NCBI GenBank assembly: GCA_002049455.2
Contig: KV918967.1
Span: 62,001 to 126,000, forward strand
Direction: 5' to 3'
DNA: 64,000 nt
From: Porphyra umbilicalis
Lineage: Eukaryota; Rhodophyta; Bangiophyceae; Bangiales; Bangiaceae
Shown: positions 10,408 to 22,532 of the stretch, one piece after another
Layout of the letters: each line of letters opens with the position of its first letter
Position numbering within the stretch: position 1 is the first letter of the stretch
The notes under the pieces: model-generated
What the model was told of the DNA's origin: nothing
Database searches by the model: none
The model's input: only the letters and a program-made list of their open reading frames with translations
Position numbers and translations under genes: made by a program

Positions 10408-11683
10408 AGCTGCGCCGGCGAGTCCGGACCGAGAGCAGTGATGTGAAGTTCGCAAATCGTTGGTGGTTGGAGCCGTGCACAATGTCGTTCTCCTCCAGAG
10501 ATCGATGAATATTATGTAGCCCCCGTCTTGATCTAAGTCGTTCTTGCCTCGGTGGCCTGGCTTCTAACAGGCTTCACAGAGCTTCTCCCACCAATCAAGA
10601 ACCCGCACGTTGCAGGTAAAACGAGGTTCGTATGCGTAAAAAATCGACATTGCTGGTTGTGCTCTAACAGGAGCATTAAGTGTGTGTCTCGCGATCTCCT
10701 AACTTCCGACCTCGAGACTAGGTCCGTGCACCTGAACAACGTGTGCATGAGTTCCCTTGTTCAGGCGCCGTGCCGTATCAGGGGCCTGAATGGGATTTCC
10801 TCCCGTTCGGATGACCATTGTTCTGACGATCAGTTGAGACCGTCCAACACACTGTCGATGCAGTCCAGCCTTGGGTAGTAAAGCATCCGACCGCCGTCGC
10901 CCCGCACTGGACTGTCCAGTACCCATGACGACCCGCGCAGCCGTGCGATACGGGGCCGATCACCGCGGTCGGGGGTGCGCAGCGGTGCGGTCCCGCGCCC
11001 CCGCGCCGCGCCGCGCCGCGCCGCGCCGCCCCTTTGCAGTGCGTGGCCGCGGTCAGCCCGCGCCCCGGCAGTGCGCCCCACCGCCGCATCGACGGTCCGT
11101 TGCCGGCCGCTCTCCCCCCCCTCCCACCCCCCCCACCCCCCCCCCCCCCCGGGGCCTGCCGACCCGCCCCGCGTGGCAGTAGCGGCGCCCGCCGTCGAGT
11201 GGGTGGGGCGATGGCGCCCCGCCCCCCGCGCCCCCCCCCCCCCGCGCGGCGGCGGGGGCCCCGTGCCGTCCGCCGTGGCGGCGCCGACGCGCGCCCGCCC
11301 CGCCCGGCGGCGGCGCGTCCCCCGCGGCGCACGCGCGGCGTCGCGTCGCCGCCGCCCCCGCCGCCGGCCGCCTTTGCTCCCGCCTCTCGCCCGGTGCGGC
11401 GGGCGCCCCCCAGGGTGTGCAGACGCGGCGCGGGCGGCCCGCAGCGGCAATGGCGGCGGCGGCGGCAGCGGCAGCGGCGGCGGCGGCAGCGGCGGTGGAG
11501 GCGGCGGCAGCGTCGTCGGCGGCCACCCCCCCCGGCCACGTCGGGGGGGGCGTGGCACGCCGCCGCGCCCCGTTTGGCGCCCAAACGCGCCCGCCGCCCC
11601 GCGCGCGCGTACGTGACGCGCCGCCCGCGCGTCAGTGTAAGAGGTGCCACGCGGCAGTCGCTGCCCCCGCGGCGGGCCGCCGG

Positions 11684-11714
<31 letters not shown>

Positions 11715-12778
11715 GGTGGCGCGTCGCGTCTGTGCGGCGCGCCGCACCGGCCGGGGCGGGGCGCGCCGCCGCGGTCGGCGCGCCAAGCGGCGCGCGCCTG
11801 GTGCGGCCGCCGCGTCGACCGCCGCGCCGACGCGTCGGGGGTGGGGCGGAACGATCGGGGCGCCGCCATGCCAGTGGCACGGGTGGAGGTTGGCGCTCCT
11901 GTACTGGGCGCGTCGCGTCCCCCCGCCGTGGCAGGCCACGGCGGGCGGCGGGCGGGGGGCACGGCCGCCCGCGCGCCCGGCGGCGGGCCCTCGTCGGCGG
12001 GCGCGTGCGCGGGGGATCCCGTACGGGGGTGCCACGGGGGATGCCGCCCCGCCCGCCGCGCCCGCCGCTGCCATTGCCGCCGGCACCGCAGCGGCGCGCC
12101 CGCGGCGCCCGCCGCCCACGGGGCGATCGGGCCGGCGCGCGGCGCGGCGCCACGGTCCGCGTGCGCATTCCCCGACACTGGGGGGCGCGCCGCCGACGGT
12201 GGCCAGCCACGCGTCTGCCCCGCGGTTGTCTGCTGCCGGCCGCGCGGCGGGGCGGCGGCGGCGCCGCGCCGCGGGCGGTCGTGGCGGCGGCCGCCAATGC
12301 GCCACGCTGCCGCCGCCGCCGCCGCCGCACTGCGAGGCTCCCAGCGGCCGGCAGGGCGCCGCGCGGCGCCCCCGTGCGGCTGCCCGCGGTGCCCCTTTAT
12401 TGCGGGCGCCGCCGCTGCCGCTGCGTCCATCCCCACCCCGCCGCCATGGTCGGCTGTCGCTTGCACCCGGACGGCACGGCGGCGACCTTGTGTCAGGTCG
12501 TTCTCGCTCGAGTCTGGCAGCTCTTTCTGGTTGCTGTGCTCATCTTGCTCGTAGCGGGCCGCTGCGAGCGGTTCTTCGTCGTCGGCGTCCAGCCTCCTTG
12601 ACGGTCTTGTCCACCCATCCCCCATCGCCACCTCACTCTGTGACCGCGTCGCTTGCACTCGTCCCTACCGGCCCCTACCCCCCCACCTCCCCCCAACCCC
12701 CCCCAACGCCCCCCCACCCCCTCCCCACCTCTCCACAACCCCTTCCACCTGCCCCCATCCCCCACTCTCACAAGCACC
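10408..12778. other. Intergenic and low-complexity GC-rich DNA
   Basis: 10408-10870 is ordinary intergenic DNA. From about 10880 to 12600 the DNA is almost pure G and C, with GCGCC repeats near 11005-11035, several C runs and GGC arrays. Long frames are open on both strands here (for example 10778-12658 minus), but they encode only Ala/Arg/Pro/Gly and show no domain. The last 150 bp before 12779 is pyrimidine-rich and is probably the 5' leader of the next gene. Confidence 0.6.
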
Positions 12779-14851
12779 ATGGACGTCTCCGGCCGCGTTG
12801 CGACCGTGCTCCTCTATGCTACCGCCGTGGCGGTGGCGCTCCTGGCGGCCGCCCCGGCCCCTGCGGGCGCCAACTATGCCAACCCCGCCGACGCGGCCTT
12901 TGACGTGTACGCGCACCACCCGTTGTGGCAGGGGGCGGGCGCGCCCAAGCCCGCCCCCGTCCTCGTCCGCTACTATGGCGTAAAGTTGAACCCCGCCAAG
13001 GCGTTTCGCCGCTACACCCGCTCCTCCCGCTACTTTCCGGGCGGCGCCAAGTTCCGCCTCGCCTCGGACGTGTTCCCCAATCCGGTCCTCGACGGGCCCA
13101 CCGCGCGCCGCTTTGTCGGCTGGGACCTCCTGCGGCTGCCCTACTATGGGCTCAACGCGTACGATTGGGCCGAGGTGTCCCTTCACCGCAACGCGCGCCT
13201 GTGCCTCGCGCTCGGCGATCGCGTCGAGCCGGGCTTGCGGGTGGCGGGCTACGAGCGCGCGGGCGTCGGCGTCCTCGCCGCCGCCGACGCGGTGGAGATT
13301 GACGGCGGCCCGCCGACGCTCAAGGTCGGCCTCTTTTGCAAAGACGTGAAGGCGGGGCTCGTGCGGCTGCCGCGCGCGACGCTCCTCAACGTCAATGCGG
13401 AATTTGGGTACGACGTGCTCCTCGCCGAGGCGGGGGGGGTGACGCCGACGCGCCCGCGGCCGCCGCCGGGCGTGCGGGCCGTGTGGCCCAACGCGCCCTG
13501 CCCCGACCGCCTCCACGAGCTGTGGCGCACCGGGGATCACGACCCCGCCGACGCGGATACCAAGGGCAAAACGTGGCGCACGTGGCACCCGCAAATCGAC
13601 CCCATCTACTGGTGCTACTATGGGCACGACCACGGCACCGCGCCGCAGTTCCAATCCGTGCCCCCGCGCCTCGGCTACACCGCGTGGAAGAACGGGCGGC
13701 AGCAAGAGACACACGTCGGCTTCAAGGGGTACGGCCTCCGCTCGGGCAACGACAACTACTACATCACCGTCCACGCGTCGACGAGTGAGGTGCGCCGCAT
13801 CCGGGAGCGGTTCCACACGACCACACTCGCGGCGAGTTCGGCAACGACGGGGGAGGTGTTTGCCGACCTCTCCTGCAAGGGCGACTTTGGCTTTACGTTT
13901 GCGCTCGCTGCGAATTTCCGCCAGTCGCCCACGACCATCCTCACCGTCGGCGGCGCGTCGCAAGCGCGGCTGTACAGCCAGGTGGCGCAGACGCCGTTTG
14001 AGGACCGCCCCAAGAATGCCAAGCGCGTGAACGTGTGGTCGGGTGGACCCAACACGGACCGGGCCGTGGACCTGACGGACCTGCCTCGTGGGCGGTACGA
14101 AGTGTGGGATGGGGGCATCAACTTTTGTTCCCGGTCTGCCCACCACAAGGGGATGACCGTCGACATCAAGGTACGTTGGTTGGTGGAGAGTGTCAGTCGG
14201 GGCCGCTGGGCGATGTTGGCCTTGCTTGGTGGTGGCCCGGCAGTTGTGCCGACGATGATGTGAGGGCGCCGGCGGTGTCTGACAGACGTGCCATGGTGAA
14301 TCGACCCGGGACGCGTCCGGAATCTGACTTGCCCTCCGCCCCTTGTGTTGCGCTGCCCCTTTTCACGTCTCGCACCGTGCTTGTGGCCGTGTCCTTGTGT
14401 CTGCCCCTACCCCTCTGGTTGTGAAAACGGGATTCCTTGTTCATCACAGGACGCGCTGACGGCGTGCCCGACGCGCGAGTGCCCGGTCAACTCGCGGCTG
14501 ACGCCCCTGGCGCAGGTCGTCGACCCGTCGCAGGGCGTCTTTACGCCCAACCGGGCCGTCCGCCGCGACGTGCTGTTTGACTCGGTGACCGTCGGCCGCG
14601 ACCGGTGCGTTCTCGACGGCCTGGCGGGCGTGCGCGGCAAGGTGTTTTACACCAACGCCAAGTGCACGGAGCTCCGCAGCGGGCCGGGGCGCGACGCGGT
14701 GCGGCAGGTGCTCAAGCCGGGCTGGACGGGCTTCCTCGGCGGCAAGTATGGGAGCGTGGAGAGCTGGTACGGCATGTACCAGCAGGTGGCCGAGAACGAC
14801 GAGGATGGGGGCTTTGAGAACATTGAGCAGAGCCTGTCGGACTTCAACTAG
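12779..14851 (+). CDS. Secreted protein of unknown function, two exons
   Basis: Exon 1 is 12779-14170 (464 codons, phase 0) and exon 2 is 14450-14851, giving about 597 residues. The 279-nt intron starts GTACGT and ends ATCACAG. Residues 1 to about 30 form a signal peptide: a short basic start, a hydrophobic LLYATAVAVALLAA core and small residues before the mature protein. There is no later membrane segment, so the protein is probably exported or in the cell wall or vacuole. The mature part is rich in Trp, Tyr and Cys. A striking segment, QIDPIYWCYYGHDHG, has a His-Asp-His that could bind metal. The second exon holds several Cys (ACPTREC) that could form disulfides. I do not recognise a family. 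In contrast to many neighbours it has no frame break. Confidence 0.85.
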
Positions 14852-15190
14852 GCGGCGGGGGGGGGGGGGAAGGGGGGGCAGTCTCTGGCGGCTCGTCGTT
14901 TTTTCTATTCTTCTTGTTGCGTACATGACATAGACGTTTTTTCTCTCTCTCTGGCAACCTCTTCTTCTCTTTTTTTTGGTGCTGTTTTGTTGCGTTCCTT
15001 TGCTCGACCTAGTGAGCGGGCCGCCCGCAGACCCGCGGCCACGACCCAGACTGTCGATCGGTGGTGCCCGGCGCGGCTCGCGCGCCGGCCGACCGCGGTC
15101 GGGGCGCCGGCGGCCGGCAAGCCGCCCGTCCACCGACCCACGCCGCCGGCAGCCCCGCCACGACCGTGCCGCCCCCGACCGTCCGTGCCG

Positions 15191-15228
<38 letters not shown>

Positions 15229-15288
15229 ACAGGCGCCGACGGCACCCGCACACCCACCACCGCCGCGGCCGCCGTGCCTCCCCCCCCG

Positions 15289-15320
<32 letters not shown>

Positions 15321-15664
15321 TGTCGCCACCCCAGTGCGGCACGCCGCCCGCGGCACGCACGTCGCGGCGCGCCGCCCGCGGCGGTCGCCGCGACGCGGGC
15401 GGCGGGGCCACACCGCGCGCGCGGCGCGCGGCGCGCGGCGCGCGGCGGCGGCGGCGACCGGCGACGCGCGGCCGCCGCGGGCGGCCACCCCTCTCGAGGT
15501 TTGGGGGATCCGCGCGCGGCGCCGCGCGGCGGCCGGCGGCCGGCGGCGCCGGCGCCGGCGGCGGCGCCCGCCGCCGCCGCCCCGCGCGCCGCCGGTGCGG
15601 CGGCGGTGGGCCCCCCCCCCCGCGCGGTGGGTGGATGGCGGCGGCTCTCTGGGGCTCCCCCGCC

Positions 15665-15705
<41 letters not shown>

Positions 15706-15925
15706 GCGCGCCACGTTGCCGCCGCTTCCCGACCGGCGGGCGGGGCGTGCGGCGGCGGGTGCCGACCCCCCGGCCCCCCCCCCTCCCCGCGACCGCCCCC
15801 GCCTCGGAGCGGCCGACGCGGCGGGCGGGGGGGGGATCGGGGCGCCCTCGTTGGCCGCCCACCCGGGCGGCGGCGCGGCGGCTCGGGCGCCCGCCCCCCC
15901 CCCCTGCCGTGCCTGGGATCGTCCC

Positions 15926-15959
<34 letters not shown>

Positions 15960-16010
15960 TGCGGCCGCCGCCGCCGCCGCAGAGGCGGCGGGCGTGACGC
16001 GGCGGCGGGG
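14852..16010. other. Intergenic low-complexity DNA
   Basis: After a T/C-rich stretch (about 14885-15000, probably the 3' end of the preceding transcript) the DNA is nearly pure G+C. It holds a 31-base C run at 15289-15319 and CCG/GCC arrays near 15189-15229, 15663-15703 and 15923-15981. No gene is supported. Confidence 0.6.
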
Positions 16011-17283
16011 ATGGCGTGGGCGCTCCCCGCCGCCGAGGCGGCGCCGTCCGCCACGGGGGCGGACGCGGCGGCGGCACTGCCGCCGCGGCGGCGGCGGGCG
16101 GGCGTCGGCGTCGGCGTTGCCGCTGCCGCCGCCGTGGCGGCCGCCGCGCTGCTCTCCATTGCGTTTTTTGTGGGGGGGGGCGACGTCGGCGGCCGCCTGC
16201 GGGGCGGCCTCCTACGCGCCGGGGGGGTGGACGGCGGGGGGGGGGGGGGGGGGGGGGGGGCGCCGCACCCCACCGGCGGGGGTGTGACGGCACTGGCGGC
16301 CGCCCCCGACGGGGCGACGGCGCCCGCGGGCGGCGCGACCACGACGGCCGACGGTGGCGCCGCGGGTGGCGGCGCCCCCCCCCACCCCGCCGACGTGGTC
16401 GCCGTGCGCGCGGCGCACGCGCCCCTCTTTGCCGCCATTGACGCTGTGGCCTACCCCGGCGCCGACGGCACGCCGACGGTCGTCATGACGGCCGGCAACT
16501 GGGCGTACCGGGCGCTGCTCGGGAACTTTGGGTGCCACCTCCGCCGCGTCGGCCGCCACCGCCGCTTCCTCGTCGTTGCCTTTGACGCCCCGACGGCGGC
16601 CTTCGTGCGGGAGGTGCTCGGGCAGGTGGCGGTCGTCAGCCCGACCGTCCCCGATGGGGAGCCGATTGCGGGGGCGCTCGCCGACTATGCCGGCCCCGCC
16701 TTTGACGCCATTGCCCGCCGCAAGCTGTCGGCCGTGCGCACGGCGCTCGCGGGCGGCGTCGACGTCCTCTTTTCCGACCCCGACGTGGCGTGGTGTGCCG
16801 ACGCGGCCGCCGCCGCGGGCGCGTGGGCAGCGTCGCCGGCTGCCGCCGCGGCGGCCGCCGACGGCCTCCCCCCCGCCGCCGCGGGCGGTTCGGGCGGGGC
16901 GTCCCCGGGGTTGGTGCTCCAATCCGACTACCCCGGCAACTTTTTGTGTTCGGGCTTTTACCTCGCGCGCTCCCGCCGCAACGTCGTTGCCCTCTTTGAC
17001 GCCTTTGCCGCGTGGCCGGGGCGGGGGGACGACCAAGCCGCCTTTAACGCCCTCCTGTGCGACGCCTCTGCCGGCGGCGCGCGCGTCGGGGCGGCCACCT
17101 GCCGCTCGGCGGGGGGGGTGGCGGCGGTCATCCTGCCCCCCGACCGCTACCTCAACGGCGCCATCACCTGGGCCGACGGGGCGGGCACGGAGAAGCGGCT
17201 GTGGTACTACGGGCGGGCCGTCCTCGCCGCCCAGTGCCCGTCCATGGGGGGGGAGGGGGGGGGGGGGGGCACCCCCCCGGCGC

Positions 17284-17327
<44 letters not shown>

Positions 17328-17656
17328 CCGCGGGTGGTGCTCCACAACAACCACATTTGGCCGGGGGCGCTCAAGGTGCCCCGCTTTGTGACGCAGGGGC
17401 TGTGGTTTTTCGACGCGGCCGCCGCCGCCGCCGCGTCGGCGGCGGCGGGCGTCGACCCCCCGCGCGCCGCGGGGGGGGGGGGGGGGGCGCCGACGACGGC
17501 GGCGGCGGCGCGCCGCCGCGCCTCTTTCCGACCGGCGCCGCAACGGCGGCGGGGGGGTTTTGTGCGCCCGCCGCGGCGGGCGCGACGGCGGCGAGCGCCG
17601 CCGCGTGTGGCAACTACTGCCACGGGCGGGATGGGGAGTGGCGGCGGCGGCGGTGA
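16011..17656 (+). CDS. Type II membrane glycosyltransferase, GT77-like
   Basis: The start is the ATG at 16011. A short cytosolic tail with RRRRAG is followed by one membrane anchor at about residues 33-54 and a Gly/Ala stem, the usual layout of a Golgi glycosyltransferase. The catalytic part matches the nucleotide-diphospho-sugar transferase family PF03407: VVMTAGNWAYRALLGNFGCH, the metal-binding VDVLFSDPDVAWCAD (D-P-D), NFLCSGFYLARS, then GDDQAAFNALLCD. It ends with HNNHIWPGALKVPRFVTQGLWFF. Plant relatives add arabinose, xylose or galactose to wall polymers; the sugar here cannot be told. After a G run at about 17470-17488 this frame becomes low complexity and continues to 17879. Recording the run one base short would switch to a frame ending CGNYCHGRDGEWRRRR at 17656, which I prefer. 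Confidence 0.78.
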
Positions 17657-18990
17657 CGTGGGGGGGGGGGGGTGCCCGCAGGTGAGGTCAGAGGGTTCGG
17701 ACACCACCCACGGTTCCCCGCCCCGCTGCCGACAGAGGCGGGCGACCGAGGCGGACGACCGAGGGGGGGGGGGGGGGGGCGGGGGGGGGCGGCGAGGGGC
17801 ACGACGACGCCGATGGACGCGACCGAGCGCGAGCGCGGCGCGGCGCGTCTCCCCAGACGTTGGGCAACACACCTTTTAACAACCTTGGCACGACATTATT
17901 CGCAATCTCAGAGACACACATTCACAGCATCCAGTTTGTAGTTTTTTAGAGAGAGGACACGGTTGAAGACGCCCGGCAGCGATGGGGAACCGCGGGCAGC
18001 CACGGTCCACGTCCGTCGGCCGCCGCAGCACAGTGGGTCCAAACCCGTGTTCGTTCTAGCACCAAATGTAGGGGCCAAACAGGGTGGAGTCGACCCGTTC
18101 AGCCACATCTTTGGTGCACGAAGCCCTTTCTGGTGTGCATTTGGTGGTGCTCGTGATGCACAGTGAGGTCAGAAGAAAACATGAATGCCTCCCTGAGTGC
18201 ACATATGCACACGCATTTGAGGCGCAGGCCGTGGCGGCGGCCGCCCCCTCCCCCCTTTACGGTGGCGTGGGGGGCCAGACGACACGCGACCAAGCATTCT
18301 GCACCAGAATGACAACCGAACACCCATTTCGGATGCAGGCTGACACAAAAAATGCGCAAGGCATTCTAAATTGTGGACACTTGGTGTGCAGATCGTTGCT
18401 GGCTCTGTGCACGTGCTCCTGCCGTGCGAGTGCACTACTGGTCGTACGAAGACTTAGCGCGGTCGGAACAGCGTTGAACTCACAGTGGTGCAGAGAACGG
18501 TGCTTGCGGTCATAGGACTGTAGCTATCGGCGATATCGACACATGCATGCCGTCGTAGGACGTCTTGAGGTACTCCAACAGGCCAGGGTGTGGTATAGGA
18601 GGCACATGTGATGCGGAAAATGCGCGAAATTGCAAAAATCTGTCTGATCGTAGAGAACACGGGTTTGGACCCGCTGTGCAGGGCGAGGGAGACGCAACGC
18701 GAAACACCCTTGACGCGCCGGGGCCACAGACGCCAAGCACACCACGACGGCGGCCGGTGGGCTCGGCCGCCGTCTGCGGCGGCGGCAAACGCCGTCGGCA
18801 GCCCCGCACCCAGCCGCGCTCGGGCAGTTGTGGCCCGGTCTGAGAGCCGGTCGCAACAAACAAAAAGAAGAAAACGTCGCGTCGCTCGCCAGGACAACCA
18901 CCTTCCGCCACGCGCAACGAGCACGGCGGCCGCGACGAGCGCCACCGGGGCGCATGGCCACGCCCTCCCCCCCCCCCAGTCCCCCCCCCC
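17657..18990. other. Intergenic DNA with a MITE-like repeat
   Basis: The first part holds G runs (17763 and 17780 areas). 18028-18679 is a candidate small inverted-repeat element listed separately. No gene is supported. Confidence 0.55.
18028..18679. mobile_element. Candidate MITE, 25-bp terminal inverted repeats
   Basis: Ends at 18028-18052 and 18655-18679 are inverse copies with one mismatch: GCACAG(T/C)GGGTCCAAACCC and five further bases. The 652-bp interior has lower GC than its surroundings and no transposase. No convincing target-site duplication is visible, so it may instead be an inverted pair of a dispersed repeat. Confidence 0.6.
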
Positions 18991-20506
18991 TCAATACACA
19001 TCAAACGAGACGCCCGGCACCGCGTGCGTCACGACGCCGCTCTCATTGACCGTCCCGACGACGCGGCAGCCCGGCAGGCGGGTGTTGAGCCACGCCACCA
19101 CCGCCCCCGCCGCGGCCGCGTCAACAACCAGCGCCATGCCCATCCCCATGTTGAACGTCTCGTACATGTCCCGGTCGGCCACCCCCCCGACGGACTGGAG
19201 CCACCGGAACTCGGGGAGGACCGGCAGCGGGTCGGTGATGGCAAAGCCGGCGCCGCCCTTTAAGCGGAGGAGGTTGGAGAGGCCCCCGCCGGTAATGTTG
19301 GCGAGCCCGTGCAAGTCCGTGTAGGCACACGGCGGGGGGCCCGCGCCGGCGGCTGCTCCCGCCGCCGCCGCCGCCGCCGCCGTGCCAAACGGGTCGGCGG
19401 TGGGGCCCTTGGCGGCGGCAAACAGGTCGACGAGGGGATCCACGTAAATGTGCGTCGGGTGGAGGAGCACCTCCCCGAGCGTCACGGGCGCGTCGGCGGC
19501 GGCGGCGGCGGGTGCGCCCCCCCCCCCCCCCCGACGCGCGCAATGGAATCCCCGCCCGCACGAATGACGCCCGGCGCGGTGACCGCAAACGGCGCCGCGT
19601 CGGTGAGGGCCACCCCCGACGCGTCGACGCACTTGCGCGCGAGGGAAAAGCCATTTGAGTGGAGCCCGCTCGCCGGCAACCCAATGACCGCGTCGCCCGC
19701 ACCGACGCGGCCGCCGTCGAGCTCGTCCCCCACGGGCACCCAGCCGAGGGCGGTGCCGGCCATATCAACCTCCCGCACCATGTCTGGGAGGCTCGCCGAC
19801 TCGCCGCCCGCGAGGGAGACGCGCGCCGACCGGCAGGCGGCGGCGAGGCCGCGGCCGAGCGCCGCCCACGTGCGCGCATCGGGCGCCGGCGCCGCAATGT
19901 AGTCGACAAACGCGAGCGGCTCGGCGCCAATGCAAATGAGGTCATTGACGTTCATGGCCATGCAGTCGATCGGGGCCGTCTCGTAGTGGTCCAACGCGGC
20001 CGCGAGGAGGAGCTTGGAGCCGACGCCGTCCGTCGCGAGCGCCAAGTAGGTGGTCGGCCCAAACGCGAGGAGCCCCGAAAAGTTGGACCCCGTCGCCGCG
20101 AGGGCGCCCCGCTCGGCCCCGCCCCGGGGGGGGGGGCCGCTCGCGCAAAGGCGCGGACGAGGGACTGGACGGCTGACGCTTCGGCGGCAATGTCCACGCC
20201 GGCGGCGGCGTAGGTGAGGGCAATGCCGGTGGGGGGGGGGCGGGGGGGGGGATGCCCCCCGCCGGGGGGGGGGGGGGGTCCCCGCCATGGTGGGGGGGGG
20301 GGGGGGCGCCGCCCCTGCGCCCCCGCGCCCGAGGGGGGGGGGGGGGGGGGGGGCCGTCCCCGCCGGCCCCGCGCCGCCGACGGGGCGGCGGCGGCAGAAA
20401 TTCGACGCGCCGACCCGCGGGCGGCCCGCGGCGGCGGCGGCGGCGGCCGCGGCCGGCGGCGCGGCGGCAAAGGCGGCAGGCAGCAACCGTCGGGGGGGGG
20501 GACCAT
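18991..20506 (-). CDS. purM: Phosphoribosylformylglycinamidine cyclo-ligase (AIRS)
   Basis: PurM makes aminoimidazole ribotide from FGAM using ATP, the fifth step of purine synthesis. The match runs the length of the family: LTYAAAGVDIAAEASAVQ at the N-terminus, GSNFSGLLAFG, LATDGVGSKLLLA, MAMNVNDLICIGAEPLAFVD, the SLAGGESASLPDMV loop, GWVPVGDELDG, ASGLHSNGFSLARK, LHPTHIYVDPL, HGLANITGGGLSNLLRL and ETFNMGMGMALVV. The coding sequence is split over three frames, breaking near 20118-20135 and near 19515-19532, both at long G/C runs. Each break equals one base missing. About 95 low-complexity residues precede the conserved start and could include a plastid or mitochondrial targeting peptide; the ATG at 20506 is a guess. 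PurM stands alone, as in plants and bacteria, not fused to GARS and GART as in animals. Confidence 0.92.
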
Positions 20507-22532
20507 GGCGCACCGCGCGACAAGGACAACAGGGCGAGGGGGTAAAAAAAAAAAAAAAGGCAACAAAGAGATGGTGAGCACAGCGCCAAGGGCGGGGACG
20601 CAGGGACGAGGGACCGAACGGGGGCAGGGCCGTCCGCTGCAATAGCGGCGCGGAGGGGGGAACGGCGGCGGCGGCGGCGGCCGGGCCTCGGCGGCATTGC
20701 CGACGCCGTGCGCCGCCGCAGCTCGCGGTGTCTGATCACGTGATCCGGTGGTGTACACCACCGTTTTATAATTAAAAGTGGCCCCACTGTGCCTTGATCT
20801 GAAATATGGGGGGATTCTGGGCTCATGCCTATATCCGTTTCGTGTGAAAACAGAGTTGGGTACATCTGCCACATATTGGCCAAAATCGCAGGTTGGGTAT
20901 AAATACCCAAAAAATGAAATACTACGAGCCACTACGTGTCCGTCGAGCGTGGCTCTGTGTGGCTTCCCCACGTGGCCATCATGTTGCCTTGATTCGTGCC
21001 ACGGGAATAGAGGCGAATAATCACATCGATGCAGAATCATCCTGCATCGATGTGATTATTCATCGTTATGATCACGCAGGAACAAAGATTCTGCGATCGG
21101 TGGGAAAACTGTATCCGTCTGCCGTCGTGGGCAGCTCTCAGCGCTGTGCCTGAGAGCAGTGTCAGCAGCCTGATTCTGATCTCCACCAATCAAGCTCCAT
21201 GTCTGGACGTCGTCCCCCCTCAATGCTCCTCGGCGCAACAAAAAGAAAACCCATCGGCCGGTTTGCCACTCTGGGCGACTCCGCGTCAGCAACCCCTTTC
21301 AGCGGCCGGCGAGGGCTTTTTGGCAGTGTGCACCGGCGCGAGGCCCGCCGCCTCGGGTTGGCTGGAAGCGACGTGTGCTTTCGGCTCCCGCGGCGACGTG
21401 GCGCCACGAAGCTCCCGCCGTCGCGGCGGTGGCCCCGCTGTGGACGGCCGTCGCGGTGTCCGGCGCGAACCGGATACAGTACCGGCCTGGCAAAGACCCA
21501 GAGTCCGTCACCTCTGCGCCACACCTCATGGGGAAAAAACCCTCCTTTTGGCGAGTGGCCCAATGGGAGGGTGGGAGAACAAAGAGCCCGGCGCGGCGCG
21601 GGCCCCCCCCCCGCCTCAGCCGGTGGCCTGACCAGCGGGGCCGCGGCAGCCGCTGCGCCGCGGTGGCCGCGCCGCGTTGCCGCCGCAGCAGCGCGGGCCG
21701 CGCGCCGCGGCGCCCCTCGGGGGGCTGCGTGGGACCCCCCCGCGCGGGGGGGTCCGAGGCCCGCACCGTGTACGAGCCACAGCCCGCCCGCCCGTCATCC
21801 GCCGCGTCTGCTCATCGGGCTCTCGGGGAGGTTCTCGGTTGCCCCCGACCACCGCGCGCCGCGCCCCCCCGCCGCCCGCGTGCGCTATCGGCGGGTCTGA
21901 CAGCTGCTCTTGTCGCCCCCACCCCCCTGACGGCGGGCGTCGCCGCCGCCGGTCCGTGCATGCCCAGCGATCTCACGCGCGCAGGGGGGGGGGGGGGCGC
22001 CCGGGGGGCGCGTCTGCGCGGCACCGGCCCGCTCCGCCGCGCGCCACTTTGCTGCGCTTCCGGCCGGCGGCGGGCGGTCCCGCCTTTTCTTTTCGCTTTT
22101 TTTTTTCGATTCCCCCGATTTTTTCTCGCACGTGTCGTGCGGCGGGCGTGTGTGCCCGTGCGCCGGTTGTGGCGGTGCGCGCGGCGGGGCGCGGGGGTCG
22201 TCACCACACCACACGCCAGTGGCGGCGTCTGCGGGTGGGACGGTGGCGGTGCACGGCGGTGGTCGGCGCGCGCGCAGTCGGGGGGCGGTGTGGTTGCCCA
22301 TCCTTGGTGGGTGTGGGGCGGGGCGGGCGGGTCACGTCGGGTGCCGGGGTGGCGGTGGGGGGTTGGCGGTCGAGGCAGACGCGGACGGTGGTCGGGGACG
22401 GTCCCGGCGCCACGGGCGGGGCGGAGGCGCGGCCGTGGGGTTGCGGGCGTGCCCGGTCAGGGCGGGTGCGGCGGCAGCGGCGCGGGGGGGGGGAGCGGGG
22501 CTGTCGGCCCCTCGTGTGGGGGGGGCGGCGCC
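20507..22532. other. Intergenic DNA, no supported gene
   Basis: 20720-21300 is an island of moderate GC holding a strong hairpin (21015-21061). From about 21580 to 22530 the DNA is GC-rich low complexity and probably contains the promoter and leader of the kinase gene that follows. Long open frames continue upstream of 22533 without recognisable protein. Confidence 0.55.
21015..21061. repeat. Perfect 20-bp hairpin with 7-nt loop
   Basis: GAATAATCACATCGATGCAG (21015-21034) pairs exactly with 21042-21061; the loop is AATCATC. It is AT-rich in a GC-rich region, so it is unlikely to arise by chance composition. It could be a MITE remnant, a hairpin RNA or a regulatory structure. No gene overlaps it. 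Confidence 0.85.

Noticed and set aside
10778-12658. 626-codon open frame on the minus strand, with long frames open on the plus strand too
   Set aside because: The DNA is almost pure G+C, so stops are rare in all frames. Composition is only Ala, Arg, Gly and Pro and no motif is seen.
14976-16010. N-terminal extension of the GT77-like frame by 345 residues
   Set aside because: The extension is low complexity, and the membrane anchor expected near the N-terminus lies just after the ATG at 16011.
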